A DNA stretch of 45,024 nucleotides from contig CAZXIC010000006.1 in the NCBI GenBank assembly GCA_964640195.1, positions 1 through 45,024 of the forward strand. The letters run 5' to 3'. Below, piece after piece: positions 24,330 through 34,189 of this stretch (positions are counted from its first letter, which is position 1; each line of letters begins with the position of its first letter). A program made the translations under genes and the position numbers. Under the pieces are notes generated by a model. It saw nothing but the letters and a program-made list of their open reading frames with translations, searched no databases and had not been told where the DNA came from. The DNA comes from CAZXIC01 sp964640195 (GTDB lineage: Archaea; Iainarchaeota; Iainarchaeia; Iainarchaeales; GCA-2688035).

Positions 24330-27300
24330 CTATTTCTTTTCTTCTGCCTTTGCCTTTGCTGTCAAAAAGCCTTCCAAAAACTTTGAGCTGTTCCACAGAA
24401 GCTCAATGCTGTCTTTGCTGGCGTCAACGCACACCTCGCTGTCCTCAATCTTCTCGATGAAGGAAGCAAGCGTTACCTCTGTTGCGTCTTCAGTGGCATT
24501 GATGGTTATCTTCTTGGCTCCCTCCCTCTCTGCCTGGAACCCGCTCAGCGTTGTCTCCTGATAACCCCCGGCACCGGAATCAACTGCTGCCCTGCCGTGT
24601 GCGCAGTAAAGCCTCAATTCATAGGGCTTGTTGAATGGGACAAACGTCAGTCCTTTCAATTTTGTTGTTCCAGGCAGTTCCCTCTTGAAGCCGTAGTGTT
24701 CTGTGCCTATCTCGTGGCAGAGCGCCCGCCCTGCTGCCTCGCCGATTTTCTCGTCAGCAAGACCCTTGCCGTCAGTGGCATACCATGTAAGGATGCTGCC
24801 GGTTTCCTCCACCGACACATCGTTGTACAGTAAATCATACAGCAACCCCTCTGTCCCCTGCGTTGCAGCCTGCAGCGTGAGGTCAATCTTTACAGGGGTT
24901 GATGGATTGTAAGCAAACGTGCTGCCCGTGATTCTCAGGATTTTGCCCTCCTGTGTTGCAGCAAATGCCTGGCCGTAATAGAATGTGAACGATTCAACCC
25001 CGTTTGTTGAATCGAAGAACCCAAATGCCTCGTCCTCGCCCTTGGAGGCAACGTTTGCGGTAATGTCTCCAGGAACAGCGCTCAGAGAGATTCCATAGCC
25101 ATCTCTTTTGCTTTTGCCGCTTTCCTTTCCGACCTCGCCGTCAAACGGCAGCCTGAAGAAGATGTTGTCCGCATACCTGTTCTTGCTTTGCTTGTCAAGC
25201 GCTGCCAAGTCCTTCAATAATTCAAACTCAACGTTCCATTTTGGCACGAATGCGAAGTTAGTGCTTTCTTCCTCTTCTTCGCTGAAGTCCAAATCAATCA
25301 CAATGTCATATAAGCCGGCTTTCTCCATTTCATAATAATCCGCGCTGCCATTGAATTTCCACTCTCCGCCCTCGAATTCAGTTGCCTCCAAAATAGGCTT
25401 GGCTTCATCCATGTATGCTGGCTGCGTGCCGTAATAAGCGTCAAAGTCGCTCCTTAAATCAGCGCTGTAGCCGTCTTTGACGAGGAAAGAATTGAAGTCG
25501 ATTGCCTTGTTGTAAAAGTCAGCGAATGAACTGTAGTTTTCTGAAAGGTTGAGCTTGAGTCCTTCAATTGGCTTTGCCTTCTCAATAACCAATTTCTTAA
25601 CCTCCTCGCTTATTTCCTTTTCGTGCAGCACGCCTGCCTTGAACTCAATATTTGAAAGAAGGTTCTTGAGGAAGTCTGCTGTAACAGCCCCCCCTATTTT
25701 CTCGCTCCCATCTGCTCCTTCAATGCTTTCCGGGAACTCAACTTCAACGCTTGCCGCGCTCTTCCTTTCCTCTTTCCCTAACTCTTTCAATTCAGCGTAA
25801 ACCGCATCATGCAATTGCTTGTATTCGTTGAAGGTAAGAATGCTTTCGCTGTCTTCCAATCCAAACCCTTTCAGGAGGTCTTTCTCATCAGATGTCATGT
25901 TTCCCCATTTTTCTATTTCTGCTACAATTGAATCTTTTTCCTTGACTTTGTCCAATTCCATGAGCAAATCATTTGTCTTTTCCACTACGTGGTACAACGT
26001 GCCCTCTTCTATTTTAAATCCTTTTACAGCATCTGCCCTCCTCTTCACTTCGCTGCTGAATTCAATTTTCTCATTGGTCAAAATCTTGTCATCTGCTCCA
26101 AGGAAGAATACCAAGTCCTTGCGTTCGTACTGTTTGATAGTGCCCTCGCCATGGAATTTGTCTTCCACCTTAACCTGCCTGAAAACCCACCTAAACAAGT
26201 CCTTGCTGTTCTTGTAGTCATTCACGCAGCTGTCTTCGTCTCCAATGCCCTTCTCGCAAAACGCAGCCTTCAGATTGTTTTTGTTTTTCTCAAGGTCCAG
26301 CTCTTCAACAAAGCCCTTGATGTCCTCTGCCTTCCTGTTCAGCTCAATGCTGAACTGCACCGCATCGCAGAATTTGTTGCCTTCTTTTTCGCTTGTTTGG
26401 TCGCAGGTCTGCTTTTGGATTCCGTCCCATGTCCAGTCAAAGCTCAGCCTGTCAAAACCAAGTTTCTCATATGCGCCGCCTGTCGTGCCAGCCTCGCACT
26501 TTACCTCCTTTCCAACTGGAGTAACCGGTATGCCGCCCCCGGGCAGCTCCTCCTTGACCGGGCACTTTGCAGTATTAATTTCCTTCTCGTCAAGCCCTGG
26601 ATAGGGCACAAGGATGCTCAGCGGAATTGCAACCTCCTTTTCCTCCCCTGAGCCAAACCCAAGCTGGCTTGTCTTTCTGACTTTTGCCCTTATAACCGTA
26701 TTTATTTTGGCGCACTGCACAGGATTCATGCCGCTCCTGTTCACAATAACCTTGATGTTCCACGCGCTTTTGAACATGAGGCAGTCTGTCTCAATCGGCT
26801 CAAAGAACAGGGAAACGTTGCTCTTCGGGTCTGTGTAAGAAGTGGTGAGAAGCTCAAGGCTGTCCTTTGCATCGCAGGCAGCAGGTGATATTCTCATTAC
26901 TTGCGGCTCTGGCTCAAGTTGCGCAACATTCCCAGAAAACATTGACTCTGGAACCAGACCCTTTGTAGTGCCAAACTTTGCAGTGAAGTTAAGCGCATTC
27001 TGGTTGATGCATGTCATGCCTGTTGCAGCAGGGCTGCCCCTGATTTGGCAGTGCTGGGTGAGCGCGTTCCTGATGCACTCGTCAATTGTATCGCCAATGC
27101 CCCACAGGTCCTCCAGGATAACCTGGAAGTACTTGCTTGTTGTCCCGCCAAACGGGTTGTAGTACTTGACGTTTGCAGCAGCCCTTACGTTTACCCGGTA
27201 GTAAGACATTGTTGCAGCCATTCTCGCCCCATAAATCGTCTCAAATGGCAGGTTGCCCATGAAGCTGCAGAACATTTTCCTGTACTGCACGTTTGGCTTT

Positions 27301-30300
27301 ACCTCAAACTCCACTTCCTGGATTGTCTTGCCTTCCTCGCCGCCTGTTTTCCTTTCCCCAACGATGTAAACTGCATCAATCAGCGGGCAGGCGCCCTCAT
27401 AGCCTTGAGCCTGCGCAAAGCCCCAGTTGCCCGTGCCCTGGGGTGAAGCGCTGAATGAATTGTAGTAGCCCTGGCTTCCCTGGCCTAGGGGGTCGCTGTA
27501 ATAGCCTCCGCCGAACCGCCCCTGCTGGACATAGTATTCGTTCGCGTAGGTTGTTCCATAAGGATTTAATGCCTGGCTGTTTGGCGTGGCATAGTACGGG
27601 TTGCCCTGTGCAAATATGTCTGGATAAGGCTGTAGCCTGATTACCTCGCTGCTGCCAGCCGTTTCTCCTGCATCTGAGAAGTGGAAAGTGTTCATCGGCT
27701 GCCCTGGAACCTGGCAGGTGAAGGTAATGACGTTTCCTGCCTGCGGCAGCCTCACTCCAACGTCATAACAGTAGTTGAATACTTTTGCCGGCACCGGCTC
27801 TGCGATGAAGTTGTTCAGCTTTATTTTGTCTGTGCTGAGCTGGATGCACTCATCGTCAATCTCGCCAGGCCTTCTGACCAGAACACTAACTGAGTCAATC
27901 TTTTGGCTCTTGTCCTTGCTTCCCTTCAGCTTTGCCGAAACATCAATCGTGTAGCTTCCCATCCTGTAGCCTGCTTCAATCCTGACAACCTTGTCAGACT
28001 GCGGCTCCAAGTCAAACTTTTCGTCCTCAACATTCAGCCTTGGAGGAACATCCAGGTCAATGCTCACGGCCGAAACGCAGCTGTTTTTCACAAGGAAGCT
28101 GCTTTCGCCAAAGCCGTACCTCCAGTTGTAGTCCTCATCTGTATCATAATATTTGGTGTAGTAAGGCGAACTGAAGTTTGAGTAGGGGTAAGCCCCAGAG
28201 CCGAACCAGTTGCCAGTGGAATAAGGGCTGCCATAGCCAGAACCATAGCCGTAGCCAGCGCCCCATCCAGTGGAATAGCCGCCGAAGCCGCCTGAATGGT
28301 ATGGATCAAAGCCGCTGTAGCTTCCGTACTGCCCATAGCCGAAGTTCCATGGGACGGTTTCAACAATTATCGGCTCTTCAACTGTTTCCACTGTAACGCA
28401 TTCTTTCAAGTCGCTTATGCTGAGCTCGACAGGCAGCTGCAATTCAATTTTTTCCTCGCCTGCAAGGGCAAAGTTTATTGCCCTGAATTCGATTACAGGC
28501 TCGGCCTCTGCGCTGTCAACATTGCTGTCTGCAGTGAATTCAATCAAGATGTTTCCCTCAAATTCGCTGGGCAGCACGTCTGCAAACGCAGCAAATTGCT
28601 TGCCGAGCGCTAACTCACTTGCTCCAGCCAGGTCAGTGCTGCTTAAAACAAATTCCCCCAGTGCGTTTTCATTCTTTGTTACAAGCCTTGCCTGCACTTC
28701 CCTCAGGGCAATCGGCGTCCCCTCAACTGAACAATTGTTTGTTAGCTTGAACTCCTTGCCCTGCTTTTCGCCGCTGCTCGAGAAAATTTCCCATTCAACA
28801 GGCTCTATTTGCAGGCATTTCTCGTCATCAACCTCCCCGCCCAGTCCAATCCTTACCACAACCGGAACGTTCTGCACGTAGTTGTCAAGCGTTGCAGTGT
28901 TCTGCAGGTGGATTGACAGGCTGCCCTCCAGCTTCACAGGCTTTGTCACCAACATGCCCTTGTCGGTTAACTTGATTAAGAGGTAAGCGTTGATGTCCTG
29001 GTTTGAGCCCAGTTTCCTCCCAACGTAGTCGTCGTCCCAGCTAAATTGCACCAAATCCTGGAAGTCAGCACTGAACTGCAATTCTGTTATCAGCAGCTCT
29101 GCTATTGTCTGGTTGTTGAACCACAGCTGCTTCTCAACCTCATTCAAAGCAGTATCCAGCTTTTCGCTTATCTCCGGCGGCGTAACACTTAAAATGCTTG
29201 AGTCAATCACTGTCTCAAACTCAGCGCTTCTGTAGCCTGTCTTCTCAGCTTTAACAACCAAAGTGCTCCCTGTGGCAGGCGCCTCCAGCCTGAATTCAAC
29301 AACCCCGTCGCCGTCGCTTTCGCTTGAGTAAACCAAAACATCCTCCAAATAAACGCTTACAATCGCGTTGCTCACTGCTTGGTTGTTGCTGTCAGTAACC
29401 CTTACCAAAACCTGGTTGTCAATCAGCGGGATTATTTCCTTGGGGATTATGTCAAGCTGCAGTTGTTCTGCTGCAGCGACCTTCACGTTTATGCTTTCTG
29501 TCAGAACAGGCTGGTTGTTTGACTTTATCACGATTGTGAGGCTGTTGCTGCCTTCCTTCTCCGCCTTGAATTCTATTGAACCGAAGACGTAGCTTTCCTT
29601 CTGCAGGTTTCCAACTGCTTGGGAGAATGTGTAGCCATCTGCAACCCCCTCGGATTTCACTCCAACCGCGTCAGTAATGCTGTAGTTGCCGAACCTCAGG
29701 CCGTCGCTTTCACTGCCAAACAGTATCTCGCTGTTTGTAAAAGCCTGCCCTGCAGTGCTGCTGATTGTGAAAAACAGCCTGTAGTTTCCGCCGATTGTTG
29801 CAGGATACTGGTCTATAACGTTGACCCTCAAATGCCTTGCCGTGTCCTCTATGCTGAATATCTTGCAGAAAAACGCATCGCACAGGTTGGTTGGCCCGGC
29901 AGAAGCCCTTACGAATTCAGCGTTTGCATACAGTGCCTGTTTTTCTGCTGTTGATTCAGCGCCAGCCAGTGCCATGTCCTGGGGGAACCGCGCATAAGTG
30001 CCTGTTTTTCCCCAGCCCCTGTACCACAGGGGCAGTATCTGTCCCAGCGAAGCGCTTTCCTTTACCTGCAACTCAATTTCCGCGGCGTATGCCCCCGATG
30101 TCACGTTCTTCCATGCAATGTTAATCCATTTGCTGTCGCCTGTCGTCAAATGCCCTGCGTCAATAGCATAGCCTTTCGGCGGCGTAAAGCTGGTGCCTTT
30201 CAAAATAGAGGCGGTTGAAGCAGTAACGTTCTTGAGGTAGAGCGCATCCTCCTCCATTATGTTTGTCTTTCCCTCAATTGCTTCGCCTGTCCTGAGGTGA

Positions 30301-32240
30301 ATGCCCGCCTCTGCAAAACTGTCATCCCTTGCAACCAGCAAAAGAAGCTTTGCAGTGTATTTCTGCCCAGGGCCAAGCTCCAGGTTCTCCGGTGCCTTTT
30401 CATCACCAATGTACAATCCAAGCAGCTTCACCTGCAGCTTTCCCGGGTCTACGGCAAGAACAATTGTCTTGCTTACAGTGCTGCCAGAATCAGGCATCAC
30501 GGCAACGCTGTTATATGGCAAAAACCCCTCTGCGTCAACCTTGAAATAAACCCGCTTGTCTGCCCTTAAATTGAGGCTGTATTTTCCGTCAAGGTCTGTT
30601 ATGCCTTCGCCCTCCTTTTCATCAGAAACAACATTCACAACCTCGATTATCGCGCCCTGTACAGCCTGCATCTCATCGTCCAAAACAACTGCTTCAATGT
30701 TTCCAAAGCCGATCGGCAGAACTATGCTCAGGGTGTTTTGCTGCCTTGCTTTTATTGTAATTGGGTCGCTTGTTTTGCCCTCAAAGCCCTTCTTCACTGC
30801 ATACACGAAATAAGTGTCCAAAGGCAGTGCAGTGAACTCTGCCTTTCCGTCCGCACCAGTTACCTTGTCGTTTGCGTAAATTGTTCCATCTACTTTCTTC
30901 AAAACAAGCCGCACGCTGTCAATTGGCTTTTGCCTTGAATCAACAACCTCGACCAGCAGCGTCTGCGTGTTGTCTGCTGTTGCCCTCTCCAAGTAGACTT
31001 CATTAAAAGCCGCTGAGGCAGAAACATTTGAAACCGTTGCGATCAGGTAGCCTGCAGCGTCAACCTCCAGGTCATACGCGACGTTCTCCGCCACGTCAAA
31101 TTCACCAATGCCGGCGCTGTCAGTATACTGCGTAGCCGCAACCGCGCTGTTTTTCTTCAAATACACTACAGCGTTTTCAACAGGCTGCTGGTCGGTTGCA
31201 TCCTTTACAATCACCTTCACCTTTCCAACGCTTGCCTGCTGCATTACGACGTTAAAGCTGATTGTTCCGTCCTGCTGCAATTGCTTCAAATCCGGTTCAG
31301 CCAACTGGCTCCCGTCATAGGGTGCAAACCTTCCCAAAGGGTCGTTCGCGAAAACATAATATGTTGCGGTTGGCACGTTTGAAAAAGAAACAGTGCCAGC
31401 AGCACTGCTTGCAGAGACGCCCCCAAGTGTGCCGTCGCTTTTGAAGATTTGCACTGTAATGCCGCTCAAGGCATTTCCAGCTGCATCGTTAAGGGAAACG
31501 TTTACAATGCCTGTGTTTACTGCTGCCGGTTCCAAAAACAGCTGCGGTGCAGAAGCGCTTGCAATGTCGCTAATCACGCCGTTTGTTACGCTGTGCCCGC
31601 TCACAGGCTGCGCAATCAGGCTGCCGCAGTTGCCAGGTACCTGCAAATCAATAGTGCCTGTTTCGCTTGTTTCCGTTTCCTCAAAGCTTGATGCCTCTGG
31701 GTTAGAGCAGCTAAAGCGGAGCGTGACAGCCTCGTCCAATAATTGGTTTGTCCCTGCTTCCATCAACTGGATTGTTTTTGAAAGAAATTCAATCACTCTC
31801 TCAAGCGAAATCTCTTCCTCCGTGGGTGCAGAAACAGCCAAGCCAGATTCGTAACTCTCATAGCCTGTTTTTTCAACGCCCACAATCGAATCGCCCAGAG
31901 GCACGGCAATTGTCAGCTTGCCCTCGCTGTCAGTCACTCCGTCCATAGCTGCGCCTGATGCAAGCGTTACAACAATTTCCGCGCCCTCCAACGCAATGCC
32001 TGTTTCTGCATCACTTACAATAAAAGTAACCGCTGCATTTGGCAGCAGCAAAAAACCAAAAGCAAAGAACAGCGCTATGACAATCAGGACAAGAAGCCCC
32101 AACATCAGGGGCAAGGAGGGCATGTTGCGCTTCTCGATTGCATCAATTAGCGGATACAGAGACAGCCCCCTTTTGTCAAGCCAGTCAATGAGAGCGTAAT
32201 ATTTGTCCTCAGCAGAGCCGTAGTAGTCCTTCAAACCCAT
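24330..32240 (-). CDS. Giant N-terminally anchored modular surface protein with Tyr/Gly-rich insertions (paralog B)
   Basis: A 2636-aa paralog. I start at the ATG at 32240 (MGLKDYYGSAEDKYY): a TATA box centred near 32263 predicts a leaderless start there; a GTG at 32249 is in frame. Residues 11-37 are cytoplasmic, 38-66 transmembrane. Carboxypeptidase-regulatory-like domains reach about 620. The middle block has KGTSFTPPKGY near 680, WYRGWG near 740 and a CDAFFC pair near 785. The paired-cysteine domain (CLQIEPVEW to NNC) is at 1138-1170. Tyr/Gly-rich low-complexity insertions lie near 1297-1382 and 1537-1616. The C-terminal domain has CDAVQFSIEL near 1950, an inserted charged helical region (about 1980-2250), FFRLPFDGEVG near 2360 and VCVDAS to WNSSKF near 2600-2621. 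It ends in a K/E/A-rich helix. The function is unknown; a surface fibre or contact role fits. Confidence 0.93.
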   Translation of the reverse strand: MGLKDYYGSAEDKYYALIDWLDKRGLSLYPLIDAIEKRNMPSLPLMLGLLVLIVIALFFAFGFLLLPNAAVTFIVSDAETGIALEGAEIVVTLASGAAMDGVTDSEGKLTIAVPLGDSIVGVEKTGYESYESGLAVSAPTEEEISLERVIEFLSKTIQLMEAGTNQLLDEAVTLRFSCSNPEASSFEETETSETGTIDLQVPGNCGSLIAQPVSGHSVTNGVISDIASASAPQLFLEPAAVNTGIVNVSLNDAAGNALSGITVQIFKSDGTLGGVSASSAAGTVSFSNVPTATYYVFANDPLGRFAPYDGSQLAEPDLKQLQQDGTISFNVVMQQASVGKVKVIVKDATDQQPVENAVVYLKKNSAVAATQYTDSAGIGEFDVAENVAYDLEVDAAGYLIATVSNVSASAAFNEVYLERATADNTQTLLVEVVDSRQKPIDSVRLVLKKVDGTIYANDKVTGADGKAEFTALPLDTYFVYAVKKGFEGKTSDPITIKARQQNTLSIVLPIGFGNIEAVVLDDEMQAVQGAIIEVVNVVSDEKEGEGITDLDGKYSLNLRADKRVYFKVDAEGFLPYNSVAVMPDSGSTVSKTIVLAVDPGKLQVKLLGLYIGDEKAPENLELGPGQKYTAKLLLLVARDDSFAEAGIHLRTGEAIEGKTNIMEEDALYLKNVTASTASILKGTSFTPPKGYAIDAGHLTTGDSKWINIAWKNVTSGAYAAEIELQVKESASLGQILPLWYRGWGKTGTYARFPQDMALAGAESTAEKQALYANAEFVRASAGPTNLCDAFFCKIFSIEDTARHLRVNVIDQYPATIGGNYRLFFTISSTAGQAFTNSEILFGSESDGLRFGNYSITDAVGVKSEGVADGYTFSQAVGNLQKESYVFGSIEFKAEKEGSNSLTIVIKSNNQPVLTESINVKVAAAEQLQLDIIPKEIIPLIDNQVLVRVTDSNNQAVSNAIVSVYLEDVLVYSSESDGDGVVEFRLEAPATGSTLVVKAEKTGYRSAEFETVIDSSILSVTPPEISEKLDTALNEVEKQLWFNNQTIAELLITELQFSADFQDLVQFSWDDDYVGRKLGSNQDINAYLLIKLTDKGMLVTKPVKLEGSLSIHLQNTATLDNYVQNVPVVVRIGLGGEVDDEKCLQIEPVEWEIFSSSGEKQGKEFKLTNNCSVEGTPIALREVQARLVTKNENALGEFVLSSTDLAGASELALGKQFAAFADVLPSEFEGNILIEFTADSNVDSAEAEPVIEFRAINFALAGEEKIELQLPVELSISDLKECVTVETVEEPIIVETVPWNFGYGQYGSYSGFDPYHSGGFGGYSTGWGAGYGYGSGYGSPYSTGNWFGSGAYPYSNFSSPYYTKYYDTDEDYNWRYGFGESSFLVKNSCVSAVSIDLDVPPRLNVEDEKFDLEPQSDKVVRIEAGYRMGSYTIDVSAKLKGSKDKSQKIDSVSVLVRRPGEIDDECIQLSTDKIKLNNFIAEPVPAKVFNYCYDVGVRLPQAGNVITFTCQVPGQPMNTFHFSDAGETAGSSEVIRLQPYPDIFAQGNPYYATPNSQALNPYGTTYANEYYVQQGRFGGGYYSDPLGQGSQGYYNSFSASPQGTGNWGFAQAQGYEGACPLIDAVYIVGERKTGGEEGKTIQEVEFEVKPNVQYRKMFCSFMGNLPFETIYGARMAATMSYYRVNVRAAANVKYYNPFGGTTSKYFQVILEDLWGIGDTIDECIRNALTQHCQIRGSPAATGMTCINQNALNFTAKFGTTKGLVPESMFSGNVAQLEPEPQVMRISPAACDAKDSLELLTTSYTDPKSNVSLFFEPIETDCLMFKSAWNIKVIVNRSGMNPVQCAKINTVIRAKVRKTSQLGFGSGEEKEVAIPLSILVPYPGLDEKEINTAKCPVKEELPGGGIPVTPVGKEVKCEAGTTGGAYEKLGFDRLSFDWTWDGIQKQTCDQTSEKEGNKFCDAVQFSIELNRKAEDIKGFVEELDLEKNKNNLKAAFCEKGIGDEDSCVNDYKNSKDLFRWVFRQVKVEDKFHGEGTIKQYERKDLVFFLGADDKILTNEKIEFSSEVKRRADAVKGFKIEEGTLYHVVEKTNDLLMELDKVKEKDSIVAEIEKWGNMTSDEKDLLKGFGLEDSESILTFNEYKQLHDAVYAELKELGKEERKSAASVEVEFPESIEGADGSEKIGGAVTADFLKNLLSNIEFKAGVLHEKEISEEVKKLVIEKAKPIEGLKLNLSENYSSFADFYNKAIDFNSFLVKDGYSADLRSDFDAYYGTQPAYMDEAKPILEATEFEGGEWKFNGSADYYEMEKAGLYDIVIDLDFSEEEEESTNFAFVPKWNVEFELLKDLAALDKQSKNRYADNIFFRLPFDGEVGKESGKSKRDGYGISLSAVPGDITANVASKGEDEAFGFFDSTNGVESFTFYYGQAFAATQEGKILRITGSTFAYNPSTPVKIDLTLQAATQGTEGLLYDLLYNDVSVEETGSILTWYATDGKGLADEKIGEAAGRALCHEIGTEHYGFKRELPGTTKLKGLTFVPFNKPYELRLYCAHGRAAVDSGAGGYQETTLSGFQAEREGAKKITINATEDATEVTLASFIEKIEDSEVCVDASKDSIELLWNSSKFLEGFLTAKAKAEEKK
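27390..27632 (-). repeat. Tyr/Gly/Gln/Asn-rich low-complexity coding insert, second in paralog B
   Basis: About 80 residues dominated by Y, G, Q, N, S and P (for example NEYYVQQGRFGGGYYSDP) interrupt a beta domain in giant protein B. No counterpart is present in paralogs C and D. The composition resembles prion-like or sticky aromatic segments. It is in frame and continuous with the gene. Confidence 0.7.
28093..28353 (-). repeat. Tyr/Gly-rich low-complexity coding insert, first in paralog B
   Basis: About 85 residues with dense Y and G (for example GWGAGYGYGSGYGSPYSTGN) lie between two halves of a conserved paired-cysteine domain. Paralogs C and D have a direct junction at this place. Giant protein A has a similar Asp/Tyr-rich insert near the equivalent domain. 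Confidence 0.75.
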
Positions 32241-32257
32241 GCAGTTCACTCGCTAAC

Positions 32258-32268
32258 TCTATATTATT
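32258..32268 (-). promoter_or_regulatory. TATA box of giant gene B
   Basis: The minus strand reads AATAATATAGAG, centred about 23-27 bases upstream of the ATG at 32240. This supports a leaderless transcript and that ATG over the GTG at 32249. Confidence 0.5.
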
Positions 32269-32357
32269 ATTCTCTTCTTTTCATTTATTAACTTAACTAA
32301 TTGCAGGGAAATTGTGTATCCACTAAGGCTTTTCTTATTTAAATTCGTTACTGTCGT

Positions 32358-34133
32358 CTATGCCGGCACACAGCCCTTGTCAACCTTTCCGCCCTTGCCC
32401 GGCGTGCTGAGGTAACCATCTGTTTCCCACTCGAACTTTGAAATGCAGTACCATCCCTGACCCCTTTCAACAGAGCAGCCTGTTTGCGTGGGCACGCCTG
32501 AGTAAAGGCAGTCGCTGCCAAGGCTGCCCTGGTCCCAGTTTGCAGTAAACGGGACATAAGTGTTGTCCCTGAGGCTGATTTTGTATACCTTTGGATAAGA
32601 GCCTGAGGTGCCTGGCTTTGTCACAGTGTATGTCGGGTTTTCCTCCTTAAACGCAAGCGTTACTTTCAGATACTTGACCTCAGCGCAATAGCTTTGCTTT
32701 GCTCCAAGGCTGCCGTTAGGGCAGGGCAGTTCGCCCAGGGAAAGCACAGGATGCATTACATCACTTCCATCGCTGTACAGCCCAAGCTTTCTCGTAGAAA
32801 AATCATTTTGCCTTGAGCAGTTGTCAGCATCGTAGCTGCCGCTCCACCCACTGCTCTCACTGCCTTTCCCTTTTTCTGACTCGACATTTTTTGACCCCCT
32901 TGCCTCAACCCCGACCTCAACCTTGAATGCAGCGCCGCCGCACTCCTCTCCAAGCAAATAAAAGCCATCCCCGCCTGGCACATCTTGCAAGCCCTCGTCC
33001 TCTGCAACGTCAATAAACCCCTCTTCCCTTGCCTTTTCAACCACTTCACAGATTTTTGCAGCTGTAATTGCCTTAACCGCAGTTATCATGCTTTCGCTGT
33101 CGTCGTTGTTGTTTGCGTTGTAGGTTGCAGGAACGCCTCCAACTTGGCACCACTCATAGGGGCACTCTATCGGCATGTTAAGCCCATCAGCCCAGTTCGC
33201 TGCATCAGTGTCGCCAGGGCAGAAGGAATCTTGCCCAAACAGCTTGCTGCCTGAGCTGCTCAGGGCAGGGGGCGTGAAGGGGTTGCTTCTTGGAACGCAG
33301 TATCCCTTGTCGCACATCCCCAGGGCAATCTCCTCAATCGTGTTATGCACCCTTGGCGAGAACAGCCCCTTGTCAGGTGCTTTGTTGATTTGATCAAGGG
33401 GGAAGTGGGTTAAAGCCCTTGCCTCTGCAATTGCCTTGAAGAATCGCAGCGGCACATAAATCCTGAAAGTCGTCCTTGGCAGAATCACCTCACGCAGCTC
33501 TTCGCCTGTTGCCTTGTCAACAACATGCAGCTTTGGCAGCTTCTCGTACTCGCCCTGGGTCAGCCTGTCCAGATGCAGGTTTACGTAAAAAGTTCCCTTC
33601 GGGCAGTTTTTCGGGTCTCCCCCATCGCATCCGATTACAGTGAAGAAATCGTCCAGGCTTTGCAAGACTGCATTCTGCAGCCCTTCTTTCAGCGTTTCCC
33701 TGCCTTCCAGGCTGATTAGGTAGTTCCCGAAATGCGCTTCCTCGTAAAAAATCCCAATCAAAGCGTTTGCGGTGAAGGTTGCAAAGGCTTCGCTCTGGGC
33801 TCCGCCGAACTTACTTTCAGCAAACTCCCTCTGGATTTCTGACCAGCTCCTGTCCTGCAGTTCAAGTATGAGCTCGCCGCCGCTTGGATGCGTGAGCCAG
33901 TCCTCAATTCTCTTCCTCAAGGCATAGTTGAATACCTGCATTGCGTCAGCCCTCGCCATTTGGGCAACTGCCTCAAGGTCACTGCGCGATTCAACGCTGG
34001 CAATCGTTTCGCTTGCCTTCCTCTCTGTCTGAATCATTGAGTTGACAAGCAAGACAGTGAGCATAATCAGCAGGAAAGAAACAAGGGCAGTGAAGAGGTT
34101 GAACGCCTTTTGGTTCATCTTTGGGAAAGCCAT
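32358..34133 (-). CDS. Cys-rich surface protein with pilin-like N-terminal helix
   Basis: A 591-aa protein encoded between two giant genes. The N terminus (MNQKAFNLFTALVSFLLIML, from residue 6) is one long hydrophobic helix to about residue 33 that then becomes amphipathic (ERKASETIASVE), as in type IV pilins; however no K/R-G prepilin cleavage site is visible. Residues 34-230 are mixed helix and strand. Residues about 280-591 are rich in Cys, Gly, Ser and Asn, with cysteine pairs such as CDGGDPKNC, CDKGYC and CPYEWC, suggesting disulfide-stabilised external domains. The ATG at 34133 has a TATA-like AATTTAAG at 34165-34172 upstream; an alternative ATG is at 34118. Its placement suggests it works with the giant proteins, perhaps as a filament or scaffold (inference). 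No family recognised. Confidence 0.88.
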   Translation of the reverse strand: MAFPKMNQKAFNLFTALVSFLLIMLTVLLVNSMIQTERKASETIASVESRSDLEAVAQMARADAMQVFNYALRKRIEDWLTHPSGGELILELQDRSWSEIQREFAESKFGGAQSEAFATFTANALIGIFYEEAHFGNYLISLEGRETLKEGLQNAVLQSLDDFFTVIGCDGGDPKNCPKGTFYVNLHLDRLTQGEYEKLPKLHVVDKATGEELREVILPRTTFRIYVPLRFFKAIAEARALTHFPLDQINKAPDKGLFSPRVHNTIEEIALGMCDKGYCVPRSNPFTPPALSSSGSKLFGQDSFCPGDTDAANWADGLNMPIECPYEWCQVGGVPATYNANNNDDSESMITAVKAITAAKICEVVEKAREEGFIDVAEDEGLQDVPGGDGFYLLGEECGGAAFKVEVGVEARGSKNVESEKGKGSESSGWSGSYDADNCSRQNDFSTRKLGLYSDGSDVMHPVLSLGELPCPNGSLGAKQSYCAEVKYLKVTLAFKEENPTYTVTKPGTSGSYPKVYKISLRDNTYVPFTANWDQGSLGSDCLYSGVPTQTGCSVERGQGWYCISKFEWETDGYLSTPGKGGKVDKGCVPA

Positions 34134-34164
34134 CCAAAACCAAGAAATAGAAAGGGCAAAGGGG

Positions 34165-34172
34165 AATTTAAG
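34165..34172 (-). promoter_or_regulatory. Probable TATA box of the 591-aa protein gene
   Basis: The minus strand reads CTTAAATT centred about 35 bases before the ATG at 34133, in the 56-base gap after giant gene A. This would give a 9-base leader. Confidence 0.35.
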
Positions 34173-34189
34173 CGTTTTGCCTGCCTAGC

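Noticed and set aside
34040..34133. True prepilin signal peptide in the 591-aa protein
   Set aside because: The hydrophobic helix looks pilin-like but there is no K/R-G or equivalent cleavage motif before it.
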